A DNA stretch of 22,198 nucleotides from Acetobacteraceae bacterium UBA6159 (GCA_002422345.1 DIUL01000081.1:41681-63878), one strand, 5' to 3'; shown: positions 7,407-15,360, numbered from the stretch's first letter. The notes: generated by a model from the letters alone, not told the origin. Program-made: numbers and translations.

Positions 7407-7703
7407 ATGACCGAACCCGGCGGCTGGGTCTACATGATGACCAACCGGCCCCGGGGCACGCTCTACACCGGCATCACCGCCGACCTCGTTCGCCGTGTCA
7501 GTGAACACAAAGGCGGCGTCGGAAGCACATTCACCCGGCGTTACTACTTGAAAAGCCTAGCCTGGTTCGAACACCACCACGACATAACCGCCGCGATCCA
7601 GAGAGAAACAAACATCAAGCGATGGCCCCGCCAATGGAAGCTCGAACTGATCGAGAAGGACAATCCGGCATGGGACGATCTGTATCTCCGGCTGATCGAA
7701 TGA
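7407..7703 (+). CDS. Small GIY-YIG nuclease family protein (UPF0213/YhbQ-like)
   Basis: This 98-residue protein consists only of a GIY-YIG nuclease domain. The motif elements are W7-V8-Y9 (GIY position), Y20-T21-G22 (YIG position), R29 and H34 in DLVRRVSEHKGG, and the metal-binding Glu E67 in AIQRETNIKRW. All catalytic positions are therefore present. The length matches stand-alone YhbQ/UPF0213-type proteins, which have weakly defined DNA nuclease functions. There is no clear ribosome-binding site before ATG 7407. The gene lies in the sense direction between pdhC and the GNAT gene. It is bracketed by inverted palindromic repeats, which separates it from the PDH genes and suggests a passenger or selfish origin. 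Confidence 0.88.
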   Translation: MTEPGGWVYMMTNRPRGTLYTGITADLVRRVSEHKGGVGSTFTRRYYLKSLAWFEHHHDITAAIQRETNIKRWPRQWKLELIEKDNPAWDDLYLRLIE

Positions 7704-7714
7704 TCCGACCGAGC

Positions 7715-7767
7715 GTCGTTGTGGCACCGCAATGGGGTAGGTGGCCGGGTCGGGCCCGGCCATGACG
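7715..7767 (-). repeat. REP-like palindrome, right copy flanking the GIY-YIG gene
   Basis: Read on the minus strand from 7767 it begins CGTCATGGCCGGG. On the plus strand the hairpin is TGGCCGGG (7742-7749), loop TCGGG, CCCGGCCA (7755-7762). The inner block ACAACGAC (minus strand 7722-7715) lies at exactly the same offset as in the left copy. The CATG at its outer end supplies the first in-frame ATG of the GNAT gene (7762). Confidence 0.85.
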
Positions 7768-8289
7768 GAGAAGGCTGTGCCGGCCCGGAACGCCGCAGCG
7801 TCCACCATCCGAGACGCCACCCCGACCGACATCCCGCATATCCACCGCCTGATCCGCGGCCTGGCCGAGTACGAAAACCTCCTCGACAAATTTACCGCCA
7901 CCGAGGCAGACTTCCACGCTGCCGTCTTCGGCCCAACTCCCCGCGCACACGCCTTCCTGGCCCAGCCCGCGGGCGGCCCACCCGTCGGGATCGCCCTGTT
8001 CTACTACACCTTCGGCACATTCGGCTGCCGCCCGAACATCTTCCTCGAAGACCTGTTCGTCGAGCCAGCCTACCGCAAGCACGGCCTCGGCCTGGCCCTT
8101 CTCCGCGCCCTGGCCCAGCGGGCGGTCGCGGAAAACTGCGACCGCATCGACTGGCACGTGCTGGAATGGAACGCGCCGTCCATCGCGTTCTACCAAAGTC
8201 TCGGCGCCACCCGCATGACCGACTGGCACGTCCGCCAACTGCAAGGCGACGCGCTGCAAGCCCTCGCCGCAGGAGACCCCCATGCCTGA
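7762..8289 (+). CDS. GNAT family N-acetyltransferase between pdhC and lpd
   Basis: About 175 residues forming one GNAT domain. The recognisable N-terminal strand STIRDATPTDIPHIHRLIR begins near residue 15. The acetyl-CoA loop is FVEPAYRKHGLGLALLRAL, and the C-terminal part is WNAPSIAFYQSLGA. The family transfers an acetyl group from acetyl-CoA to amines of proteins or small molecules. The substrate here is unknown. ATG 7762 lies inside the right REP copy. GTG 7777 has a better-placed GGAG (7767-7770) and is a serious alternative start. The gene overlaps lpd by 8 bases, so the two are likely co-translated. A link to acetyl-CoA made by PDH, such as acetylation of a complex component, is suggestive only. 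Confidence 0.85.
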   Translation: MTEKAVPARNAAASTIRDATPTDIPHIHRLIRGLAEYENLLDKFTATEADFHAAVFGPTPRAHAFLAQPAGGPPVGIALFYYTFGTFGCRPNIFLEDLFVEPAYRKHGLGLALLRALAQRAVAENCDRIDWHVLEWNAPSIAFYQSLGATRMTDWHVRQLQGDALQALAAGDPHA

Positions 8290-9682
8290 CCAGTCCTTCG
8301 ACCTCGTCATCATCGGCGGCGGACCCGGCGGCTACGTCACCGCCATCCGCGCCGCCCAGCTCGGCATGAAGACCGCGTTGGTGGAGCGGGAGCATCTCGG
8401 CGGCATCTGCCTCAACTGGGGCTGCATCCCGACGAAAGCCCTGCTGCGGACATCGGAAATCGCCCACCTTCTCCAGCATCTGCCGGAGTATGGTTTCGAC
8501 GCCGTCAAGACCAGTTTCGACATCGAAAAAGTGGTCAAACGCTCCCGCGCCGTAGCGAAACAGCTGTCCGGCGGCGTCGCGCATCTGTTGCGCAAGAACA
8601 AGGTCACGATCTTCGACGGGGCCGGCAAGCTCGCCGGCAAGCAGACAGTGGCGGTCACCAAGGACGACAAGCCGGTCGCCACGCTCACGGCCCCGCACAT
8701 CATCCTGGCGACCGGCGCCCGCGCGCGCCAGCTTCCGGGGATCGAGGCCGATGGCAAGCTGATCTGGACCTACAAGGAAGCCATGGTGCCAACCGCCATG
8801 CCGAAATCCCTGCTGGTCATCGGCTCGGGCGCCATCGGGATCGAGTTCGCCAGCTTCTACAGCGCCATGGGCGCCAAGGTGACCGTCGTCGAAACGATGG
8901 ATCGCATCCTGCCGGTGGAGGACGCCGAAATCTCCGCCTTCGCACACAAGGCGTTCGAGAAGCAGGGCATGACGATCATGACCGCCGCGACGGTGAAGTC
9001 CGTCGCCAAGGCCGCCGACAGCGTGACCGCGACGATCGAGGCTGGGGGCAAGACCCAGACCATCACCGTGGACCGGATCATCTCGGCCGTGGGCATCGTC
9101 GGCAATGTCGAGAACCTGGGCCTGGAAGGCACCGCCGTGAAGGTGGAACGGACGCATGTCGTGGTCGATGGCCATGGCCGCACCGCCGAACCGGGCGTCT
9201 ACGCGATCGGCGATCTGGCCGGTCCCCCCTGGCTCGCCCACAAGGCCAGCCATGAGGGCGTGATCTGCGTCGAGACGATCGCCGGTCTCAAGGACGTCCA
9301 CGCCCTGAATGTCGGCAACATCCCAGGTTGCACCTATTGCCGCCCGCAGATCGCCTCGGTCGGCATGACCGAGGCCCGGGCGAAGGAAGCGGGGCATGAG
9401 GTGAAGGTCGGCCGCTTCCCCTTCATCGGCAACGGCAAGGCCATCGCGATGGGAGAGCCGGAGGGGATGATCAAGACCATCTTCGACGCCAAGACCGGCG
9501 AACTGCTAGGCGCCCACATGATCGGCGCCGAGGTGACGGAAATGATCCAGGGCTACACCGTCGCCCGCACGCTGGAAACGACGGAAGCCGAACTGATGCA
9601 CACGATCTACCCGCACCCGACAATCTCGGAGGCGATGCACGAGGCCGTGCTGGCGGCGTATGGGCGGGCGATCCACTTCTGA
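8282..9682 (+). CDS. lpdA: Dihydrolipoamide dehydrogenase (E3)
   Basis: This 466-residue FAD-dependent disulfide oxidoreductase reoxidises dihydrolipoamide on E2 (and on lipoyl-E1 beta), passing electrons to NAD+. The FAD-binding GGGPGG is at residues 12-17. The redox-active pair is C43 and C48 in GGICLNWGCIPTK. The NAD-binding GSGAIG is near residue 181. The C-terminal active-site dyad is H445 and E450 in HPTISEAMHE. The length is typical. An AGGAG precedes the ATG inside the end of the GNAT gene. Position at the end of the pdh operon assigns it to the pyruvate complex, although such E3 proteins can also serve the 2-oxoglutarate complex or the glycine cleavage system. Confidence 0.96.
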   Translation: MPDQSFDLVIIGGGPGGYVTAIRAAQLGMKTALVEREHLGGICLNWGCIPTKALLRTSEIAHLLQHLPEYGFDAVKTSFDIEKVVKRSRAVAKQLSGGVAHLLRKNKVTIFDGAGKLAGKQTVAVTKDDKPVATLTAPHIILATGARARQLPGIEADGKLIWTYKEAMVPTAMPKSLLVIGSGAIGIEFASFYSAMGAKVTVVETMDRILPVEDAEISAFAHKAFEKQGMTIMTAATVKSVAKAADSVTATIEAGGKTQTITVDRIISAVGIVGNVENLGLEGTAVKVERTHVVVDGHGRTAEPGVYAIGDLAGPPWLAHKASHEGVICVETIAGLKDVHALNVGNIPGCTYCRPQIASVGMTEARAKEAGHEVKVGRFPFIGNGKAIAMGEPEGMIKTIFDAKTGELLGAHMIGAEVTEMIQGYTVARTLETTEAELMHTIYPHPTISEAMHEAVLAAYGRAIHF

Positions 9683-9705
9683 CGACCCACGCAGGGCAAT
9701 CGCGC

Positions 9706-9819
9706 TCGCCCCCGGGACGGCTCGACCCGGCCATCGCCAAGGCCCCCGCTGATGGTTTTATTTCATAATTGCAACCGACTGCGTGCTTGGCGATGGGCGG
9801 GTCAGGCCCGCCCATGACG
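9706..9819. repeat. REPIN-like inverted repeat after lpd
   Basis: The right half read on the minus strand from 9819 is a full family member: CGTCATGGGCGGG, loop, CCCGCCCATCGCCAAG. Its plus-strand hairpin is TGGGCGGG (9794-9801) with CCCGCCCA (9807-9814). The left half keeps only the inner part (GACCCGGCCATCGCCAAG, 9724-9741), and its outer end is degraded. The inner arms CCATCGCCAAG (9731-9741) and CTTGGCGATGG (9786-9796) pair perfectly across a 44-base AT-richer spacer. It probably also ends the pdh transcript. The rest of the 234-base gap holds a weak hairpin CCTGA/TCAGG (9882-9900) and GGGGGA before the TAXI start. Confidence 0.75.
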
Positions 9820-9916
9820 GGAAGCAGCCGCGTGCGATTGCCCTGACGACCCGGGTTGTCTGAGGGAGCCGAGCCTGCGATCCTGAGGGGACTATTCAGG
9901 TCCTCCGGGGGAAACC

Positions 9917-10879
9917 ATGCTCAAATCCAAGCTCGCCGCATTGGCCGGCATTTGCACGCTCGCGTTGTCGGCCGCCTTCAATCCCGCCGCTTCGCAAAGC
10001 AAGACCATCACCTTTGGCTCGACCAACGCGGCGTCGAGCAACTTCGCGCTCGCGGTCGCGATGAACAAGGCGATCAAGAAGGAACTGCCGGACTCCAACA
10101 TCTCGATGATCGAGACGGGCGCCAGCGTCGACAATATCCGCCGCATGACGAAGAAGGAGATCGACTTCGGCCTGGTCATGGTCGACACCTCGATCCAGGC
10201 AATCGACGGGCTTGGTCCGTTCAAGGACAAGGCAGTCCCCGACCTGGTCGTGCTGTATTCGCATGACGCGAGTTCCTTGCAGTTTTCCGTGCGCGCCGAT
10301 GCGGGGGTCAACCAGCTCACCGACCTGACCGGCAAGAAGTTCAGCGCCGGCATCCGCGGCAGCGGCGCCGAGTTGCTGACCCGCCAGATCTTCACCGAGC
10401 TCGGGATTTCGCCAAGCTGGGTGCCGGGATCGATCCAGGATTCGGTGGAAGGCGTGCAGAACCGCCATCTGATCGGGTACGCCAAGTATGGCCAGGGCAC
10501 CACGTCGCTGGATGCGACGATGCGGGAGCTTCTGACCTCCACCCCCATGAAGTTCCTGGGCTTTTCCCCTGAGCAGAAGAAGCTCGTCCTGGCCAAGGTG
10601 AAGGGCGTGGACTTCATGACCCTGCCCGCCGACCTGATCCCCGGACAGCCGGCTCTCGACACGCCGGTCGTGTATGGGACCTACTCCACCCGCCTGTCGC
10701 TGATGGATGACGCCACGGCCTATGCGGTGGCGAAGGCGATCTACACCAACCGCCAGTTCCTGATTGAGGTCTTCCCGCACCTCGCGCATTTCAACTTCAA
10801 GGAAGGCACGCTGAAGACCGAGGCGCTGGGCCTGAAGGTTCATCCGGGCGCCAAGAAGTTCTGGGAATCCGTGCAGTAA
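9917..10879 (+). CDS. TAXI family TRAP transporter solute-binding protein
   Basis: This 320-residue periplasmic binding protein belongs to the TAXI family, the binding subunit of one class of tripartite ATP-independent transporters. Residues 1 to about 26 form a Sec signal peptide with a hydrophobic core and a cleavage region near AAS-Q. The mature part starts with KTITFGSTNAASSNFALAVA, the position of the family's conserved early glycine/serine segment. It continues with FGLVMVDTSIQAI and FSAGIRGSGAELL. Ligands of the family include glutamate and other carboxylates; the ligand here is unknown. A GGGGGA just upstream supports ATG 9917. The fused permease follows after 24 bases, so the two form a transport operon driven by an ion gradient. 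Confidence 0.92.
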   Translation: MLKSKLAALAGICTLALSAAFNPAASQSKTITFGSTNAASSNFALAVAMNKAIKKELPDSNISMIETGASVDNIRRMTKKEIDFGLVMVDTSIQAIDGLGPFKDKAVPDLVVLYSHDASSLQFSVRADAGVNQLTDLTGKKFSAGIRGSGAELLTRQIFTELGISPSWVPGSIQDSVEGVQNRHLIGYAKYGQGTTSLDATMRELLTSTPMKFLGFSPEQKKLVLAKVKGVDFMTLPADLIPGQPALDTPVVYGTYSTRLSLMDDATAYAVAKAIYTNRQFLIEVFPHLAHFNFKEGTLKTEALGLKVHPGAKKFWESVQ

Positions 10880-10903
10880 TCCGACTTTCCAGGACGATCC
10901 GTC

Positions 10904-12835
10904 ATGAACGCCCATGCTCCGGCCGCGCCGCCCCCCTCCCCCTGGCTGTTGCGCCGGGTGGTGGAGGTCGGCCTGGTCGCCTACGCCGTCTTCCACCTCT
11001 ACACGTCCCTGTTCGGCACACTGGAGCCTCTGAACCAGCGTGGGCTGTTCATCGGCGGGGGTCTCGGCTTCATCTTCTTCCGCCAGGCCGTGCTGCGCTG
11101 GAACACGGCCCGGATGCAGGCCTGCGCTGATCTGCTTCTGGGCCTGGTCGGGCTTTATGGTGGGTTCTACGTCACCATCAACGCCGAACGCCTGATGGAT
11201 GTGATGAACGACCTGACGCCGATCGACATCGGCATGGGCATCCTCACCATCCTCGTCGCGCTCGAAGCCGCTCGGCGGACGATCGGATGGGCGCTGCCGG
11301 TCATGGCGGTGATTTCGCTGTCGTTCTATCTGTGGGGCAATGACCTGATCAGCGGCAACTGGCAGCCGCCGCGGGTTTCGACGGAGACGGCGATCTCCAC
11401 GCTCTATGCCTCGACCGGCGGCATCTTCGGCTTCCTGGCCGATATCGGCACCCGCGTGGTGGCGATCTATGTCGTGCTGGGTTCGCTGCTGATGGCGGTC
11501 GGCGCGGGCGACATCTTCATGCGCGCGGCCATGCTGGTGGCCGGCCGAGCGTTTGGGGGGCCGGCGAAGGTTGCGGTGGTGACTTCGGCTCTGTTTGGGA
11601 CAATCTCGGGCTCTGCCGTTGCCAACGTGATGTCGGTGGGCTCCATCACCATCCCGACGATGATCCGGTCCGGGTACCGCAAGGACTTCGCCGCGGGGAT
11701 CGAGGCCACGGCCTCGGCCGGCGGGCAGATCATGCCGCCGGTCATGGGGGCGGGCGCCTTCATCATGGCCGAGTTGCTGAACATCCCCTACACCACGATC
11801 GCGGTGGCGGCGGCGGTGCCGGCGATCCTTTACTTCAGCGCGATCTACTTCAGCATCGACTGCTTCGCCCGCGCCAACCACCTGATGCCGATCCCTCGGG
11901 CGGAGCTGCCCCGGGCGCGCGATGTGTTCCTGGCGCCGCAGTCGCTGTCGGCCTTCGGACCGCTGATCCTGCTGACCGTGCTGCTGGGCATGGGCTACAC
12001 GCCCACCTTTGCCGGCGCCGCCGCGATCATCGGCCTGATCGTCATCGCGGGCCTCGTGCACATCATGGTCAGCTTCAAGGAACGGCGGGGCTTTGCGGCC
12101 GAATGCCGCATCTATGGCAAGCAAGTATGGGACGGCCTGGTCGATGGCGGCCAGAGCGTCGTGATCATCGCCGCCCTGCTCGCCACCGCCTCGATGCTCG
12201 TCGCGGTGCTGTCGGCGACCGGGCTTGGGGTCAAGTTCTCCCAATTGCTGCTGGGCTTTTCCGGGGAGCAGATGCTGGGCGTGCTGCTGATCGCGGCGCT
12301 GCTGTGCATCCTGCTGGGCATGGACGTGCCGACCACGGCGTCCTACCTGCTGACCGCGTCCGTCATTGCCCCGGTGCTGACCAAGCTGGGGCTGGAGCCT
12401 CTGACGGCCCATCTGTACATCTTCTACTTCGCGATCCTGTCGGCGATTACACCACCCGTCTGTGCCTCGGTCTACGCCGCGGCGACTATCGCGGGGGAGA
12501 GTTTCTGGAAGGTCGCTGGCCAGGCGCTACGGATCGCGGGGGCGGTGTATCTGCTGCCGTTCCTGATGGTCTACCGGCCGGAGTTGATGTTGAAAGGCTC
12601 GATCCCGGCAATTGCCTATACGATTGCGGTGGCCTGGGTGATGGTCGTGGCGATCAGCGGAGCCTCGATCGGCTTCCTGATGGGGCCGGTGAGCTGGCCG
12701 TTGCGGCTGTTCCTGTATGCCGGGGCGGGGGCGTTGTTCTATCCCAGCCCCTATGCGGATGTGGTCGGCATCGCGATGGTGGGCGGGTTCCTGTTGCTGC
12801 GCTGGTTCCGTCCGGTCAACGCCGTCACGACCTGA
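10904..12835 (+). CDS. Fused TRAP transporter permease (4TM/12TM)
   Basis: This 643-residue membrane protein combines the small DctQ-like and large DctM-like subunits, the usual partner of TAXI binding proteins. Several hydrophobic helices fall in residues about 14-150. The large subunit begins near residue 160, with the signature GTISGSAVANVMSVGSI and then GGQIMPPVMGAGAFIM. The second repeat contains LLGMDVPTTASYLL and AITPPVCASVYAAATIAG. The extra C-terminal helices typical of the fused class are also present. It would move a solute delivered by the upstream binding protein into the cytoplasm using Na+ or H+. The length agrees with the family. Confidence 0.93.
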   Translation: MNAHAPAAPPPSPWLLRRVVEVGLVAYAVFHLYTSLFGTLEPLNQRGLFIGGGLGFIFFRQAVLRWNTARMQACADLLLGLVGLYGGFYVTINAERLMDVMNDLTPIDIGMGILTILVALEAARRTIGWALPVMAVISLSFYLWGNDLISGNWQPPRVSTETAISTLYASTGGIFGFLADIGTRVVAIYVVLGSLLMAVGAGDIFMRAAMLVAGRAFGGPAKVAVVTSALFGTISGSAVANVMSVGSITIPTMIRSGYRKDFAAGIEATASAGGQIMPPVMGAGAFIMAELLNIPYTTIAVAAAVPAILYFSAIYFSIDCFARANHLMPIPRAELPRARDVFLAPQSLSAFGPLILLTVLLGMGYTPTFAGAAAIIGLIVIAGLVHIMVSFKERRGFAAECRIYGKQVWDGLVDGGQSVVIIAALLATASMLVAVLSATGLGVKFSQLLLGFSGEQMLGVLLIAALLCILLGMDVPTTASYLLTASVIAPVLTKLGLEPLTAHLYIFYFAILSAITPPVCASVYAAATIAGESFWKVAGQALRIAGAVYLLPFLMVYRPELMLKGSIPAIAYTIAVAWVMVVAISGASIGFLMGPVSWPLRLFLYAGAGALFYPSPYADVVGIAMVGGFLLLRWFRPVNAVTT

Positions 12836-12840
12836 GGATC

Positions 12841-12865
12841 GGGGCTCGCCGCCAGCGCGAGCCCC
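12841..12865 (+). terminator. Terminator-like hairpin after the TRAP operon
   Basis: GGGGCTCGC (12841-12849) and GCGAGCCCC (12857-12865) form a perfect 9-bp stem over a 7-base loop, six bases after the permease stop. They are followed by a pyrimidine-rich stretch (CTTCCCTTCC) rather than a pure T run. This is a good candidate for transcription termination between the transporter and the acylase gene. Confidence 0.6.
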
Positions 12866-12904
12866 CTTCCCTTCCCCGGCCGCACGCGTCACCCTGCCGG
12901 CACG

Positions 12905-15211
12905 ATGCGCATCCTGTTCCGGGGACTGACCACTCTGATCGCTACCGTCGGCATCCTGCTTCTGCTGCTGGGGGTCCTGATCGGGGCTGCCCTGTGGTTC
13001 ACCGTCCCGCGCGGCAACTTCACCACCCGTATTCCCGGGCTATCGGCGCCTATCGACATCACGTTTGACCAGGACGGCATTCCCCGCATCAAGGCCGCCA
13101 CGGAACGGGACGCGGTGGCCGCCCTCGGCTATGTCCATGCCCGCGACCGCATGTTCCAGATGGAGCTGATGCGCCGCGGCGCCTCCGGCCGGGTGTCGGA
13201 GATCGCCGGCCCCGTCACACTCGGCTTCGACAAGACCATGCGGACCCTCGGCGCTCGTCCCCGCGCCGTCCAGGACCTCGAAACCATGCCGTCCGACACG
13301 CGCGACCTGCTGGAAGCCTACGCCAGCGGCGTGAACGCCCGCATCGCCGGACGCGGCCGCTTCATCGCGCCTGAGTTCCTGGTGCTAGGCGCCCCCGAAC
13401 CGTGGGAGGCAGCCGACAGCCTGCTATGGGGCAAGACGATGGGCCTGTGGCTGTCGATGAACTGGCGCACCGAACTGTCGCGCTTGGCGCTGACCGGCAA
13501 GGTGCCGGAGTCGGTGATCAACCAGCTCTGGCCGCCCAAATCCGACGCCGGCCGTCCCGACGCGGCGCGAGAGGCCGATACGCGCCACGCCGACGCCGCG
13601 GACCAGTTGCTCAAGGCCCTGCCCTGGTTTCCGGCGCCGCACACGACGCCGTCCTCGGCGTCGAACGAATGGGCGGTGGATGGGCGGCACACGGCGTCGG
13701 GGGCACCTCTGCTCGCCGGCGATCCGCATCTGAACTTCGGCTTTCCCGGCATCTGGTACCTGGTCCGGATCGAGTTGCCGGACCGGTCCCTGGTCGGCGC
13801 CACCGGCCCCGGCGTGCCGGGAGTCGTGATCGGCCATAACGGCCATGTCGCCTGGACCTTCACCACGACCGGCGCCGACGTGCAGGACGTGTTCATCGAG
13901 ACCCCGGTCGGCACGGACCAGTACCAGACCCCGGATGGTCCTCGTCCCTTCGTCCTGCGGCAGGAACGGATCAAGGTACGCGGCAAGCCGGATGAGGTCC
14001 TGACCGTCCGCGAGACCCGCCACGGTCCTGTGATCAGCGACGTCCAACCTGCCCCAGGCGGCGCGATCCTGGCGGTCGCCATGGGCCACCTGCAACCAAG
14101 GGACACCGCCGCCGCCGGCCTGACCGCGCTGAACCGCGCCCGATCGGTCGATGACGCCCGCGCCGCCGCCGCCCTGATCACCGCCCCGGTGCAGAACCTG
14201 CTGGTCGCGGATCGGGAGCGGATCGCCCTGTTCGTCACCGGCCGCGTGCCGATCCGCAAGGCTGGCGATGGGTCGCGCCCGGTGCCCGGCGATGGCTCCC
14301 ATGACTGGATCGGCTGGGCGGAGGCGGACCGGATGCCCTCGATCGTCGCGCCGGAGAGCGGGCGGCTGGTCAATGCCAATGAACGGATCGCCCCGCCCGA
14401 TTTCCCGGTGTTCCTCGGCCGAGACTGGTTCGGCGACTGGCGCGCCCGCCGCATCCGGGAGATGCTGGACGCCGGCGCCCGCTTCACCCCGGCCGACTTC
14501 GCCCGCATGCAGGCGGACGCGGTCAGCGTCTTCGCCCGCGACATGCTGCCGATCCTGCTCGCGGTGCCGATGCCCGCCGGCGCGGATCGCCTGCAAGGGA
14601 TGCTGCGCGACTGGGACGGGACCATGGCGATCGACCGGCCGCAGCCGCTGATCTTCAACGCCTGGATCGCCGAGTTCTATCGCCAGGCCTTGCGCGCCGT
14701 TGGCGTGGCGCCCGAACAGGGCGGCCCGGTCACGGATTTCGTGGCCCATGCCTTACGCTCCCCCGGCCCGGGCGGGGCGGACCAGCGCGACGCCCTGCTG
14801 CGAGACTCCCTGGTCGCGGCCGGGAAGATGCTTGCGGAACGGTTCGGGGCCGACCCGGGTGGATGGACCTGGGGGGCGGCGCATATCGCCCTGTTCCAGC
14901 ACCCGGTGCTGCGCGCGCTGCCGGTGCTGGGAACCTTGACCACGGTCTCGATCCCCAGCCCCGGGGACGACACGACGGTCAACCGAGGCGGGGTGGATGG
15001 GCAGATGCGGAACGTCCACGGGGCGGGGTTCCGCGGCGTTTATGACCTGGCCGACCTCGACCGCAGCCTGTTCATGGTCACGCCCGGGCAGTCGGGCAAT
15101 CCGCTCAGCCGCGAGGCCCGCCGCTTCGTCACCCGCTGGCGGGACGGGGAAACGGTGACCATCCCGCGAGAGCCCGCGCAGGTCCGCGCGACGCTGCGGA
15201 TCAATCCGTGA
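12905..15211 (+). CDS. Penicillin acylase family protein (Ntn hydrolase)
   Basis: This 768-residue precursor belongs to the penicillin G/cephalosporin/AHL acylase family, periplasmic enzymes that hydrolyse amide bonds. One hydrophobic N-terminal segment (about 8-32) acts as signal peptide or anchor. The alpha-chain motif RIKAATERDAVAALGYVHA (about 61-79) is followed by RDRMFQMELMRRGASGR. The autoproteolytic nucleophile is S253 in SASNEWAVDG, and GDPHLNFGFPGIWY follows as in the family beta chain. Self-cleavage before S253 would give chains of roughly 220 and 516 residues. The substrate could be an acyl-homoserine lactone, a beta-lactam or another acylated amine; the sequence does not decide. 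It seems to be transcribed alone, behind the TRAP terminator. Confidence 0.92.
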   Translation: MRILFRGLTTLIATVGILLLLLGVLIGAALWFTVPRGNFTTRIPGLSAPIDITFDQDGIPRIKAATERDAVAALGYVHARDRMFQMELMRRGASGRVSEIAGPVTLGFDKTMRTLGARPRAVQDLETMPSDTRDLLEAYASGVNARIAGRGRFIAPEFLVLGAPEPWEAADSLLWGKTMGLWLSMNWRTELSRLALTGKVPESVINQLWPPKSDAGRPDAAREADTRHADAADQLLKALPWFPAPHTTPSSASNEWAVDGRHTASGAPLLAGDPHLNFGFPGIWYLVRIELPDRSLVGATGPGVPGVVIGHNGHVAWTFTTTGADVQDVFIETPVGTDQYQTPDGPRPFVLRQERIKVRGKPDEVLTVRETRHGPVISDVQPAPGGAILAVAMGHLQPRDTAAAGLTALNRARSVDDARAAAALITAPVQNLLVADRERIALFVTGRVPIRKAGDGSRPVPGDGSHDWIGWAEADRMPSIVAPESGRLVNANERIAPPDFPVFLGRDWFGDWRARRIREMLDAGARFTPADFARMQADAVSVFARDMLPILLAVPMPAGADRLQGMLRDWDGTMAIDRPQPLIFNAWIAEFYRQALRAVGVAPEQGGPVTDFVAHALRSPGPGGADQRDALLRDSLVAAGKMLAERFGADPGGWTWGAAHIALFQHPVLRALPVLGTLTTVSIPSPGDDTTVNRGGVDGQMRNVHGAGFRGVYDLADLDRSLFMVTPGQSGNPLSREARRFVTRWRDGETVTIPREPAQVRATLRINP

Positions 15212-15229
15212 TTCGGTGTTCGTGACCCG

Positions 15230-15259
15230 GTGACAGCCGGCCGATCCTACCCATACACT
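15230..15259 (+). promoter_or_regulatory. Candidate sigma-70 promoter for the dioxygenase-oxidoreductase pair
   Basis: GTGACA (15230-15235) and TACACT (15254-15259) are separated by 18 bases in the 156-base gap before the dioxygenase gene. The first matches TTGACA at five of six positions, the second TATAAT at four of six. The predicted start near 15266 leaves a leader of about 100 bases containing the hairpins at 15331-15360. Confidence 0.35.
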
Positions 15260-15330
15260 TCCGCCAACACCGGCGCCATCACGCGGGCCAGCCATCCCGA
15301 GGAAGCGAAGAAGATCCTGTTCGGACACGC

Positions 15331-15360
15331 CGAGCCCCACGGGGCTCGCCACTGAAGTGG
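15331..15360 (+). other. Two adjacent hairpins in the dioxygenase 5' leader
   Basis: CGAGCCC (15331-15337), loop CACG, GGGCTCG (15342-15348) is followed at once by CCACT (15349-15353) and AGTGG (15356-15360). The second hairpin reaches into the purine-rich ribosome-binding segment GTGGGGA just before ATG 15368. It could influence translation. Alternatively the first hairpin is a leftover repeat. No known riboswitch class was recognised. Confidence 0.4.

Larger units (their letters stand above)
7320..7767 (+). mobile_element. Candidate minimal mobile unit: GIY-YIG gene between inverted REP copies
   Basis: A 448-base unit has inverted ends (7320-7372 and 7715-7767), each beginning CGTCATGGCC at the outside. 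A single GIY-YIG nuclease gene fills the interior, with about 34 bases before its ATG and about 11 after its stop. It sits inside the pdhC-GNAT-lpd part of the operon. No target-site duplication is evident in the flanks (CCCATC-type sequence left, GAGAAG right). The layout resembles a small transposon or a RAYT/REPIN-like domesticated unit in which the enzyme is a GIY-YIG nuclease. Mobility is inferred from architecture only. Confidence 0.4.

Noticed and set aside
7707..7773. Target-site duplication around the GIY-YIG unit
   Set aside because: The bases immediately outside the two inverted ends do not repeat each other, so no classical transposition footprint can be claimed.
7892..9397. Minus-strand open frame of 501 codons opposite lpd
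   Set aside because: It is a shadow frame; the lpd reading is certain from the active-site cysteines.
9764..9769. CATAAT as a -10 element for the TAXI operon
   Set aside because: The place for a -35 element at 16-18 bases upstream reads GC-rich repeat sequence with no match, and the AT-rich patch is the spacer of the REPIN.
9896..12412. Long minus-strand open frame (838 codons) opposite the TRAP genes
   Set aside because: It is a shadow of the TAXI and permease genes with low-complexity composition. The plus-strand proteins are unambiguous.
12103..13068. Plus-strand open frame of 321 codons overlapping the end of the TRAP permease
   Set aside because: It is an alternative frame of the permease gene, rich in Arg and Gly and lacking hydrophobic helices.
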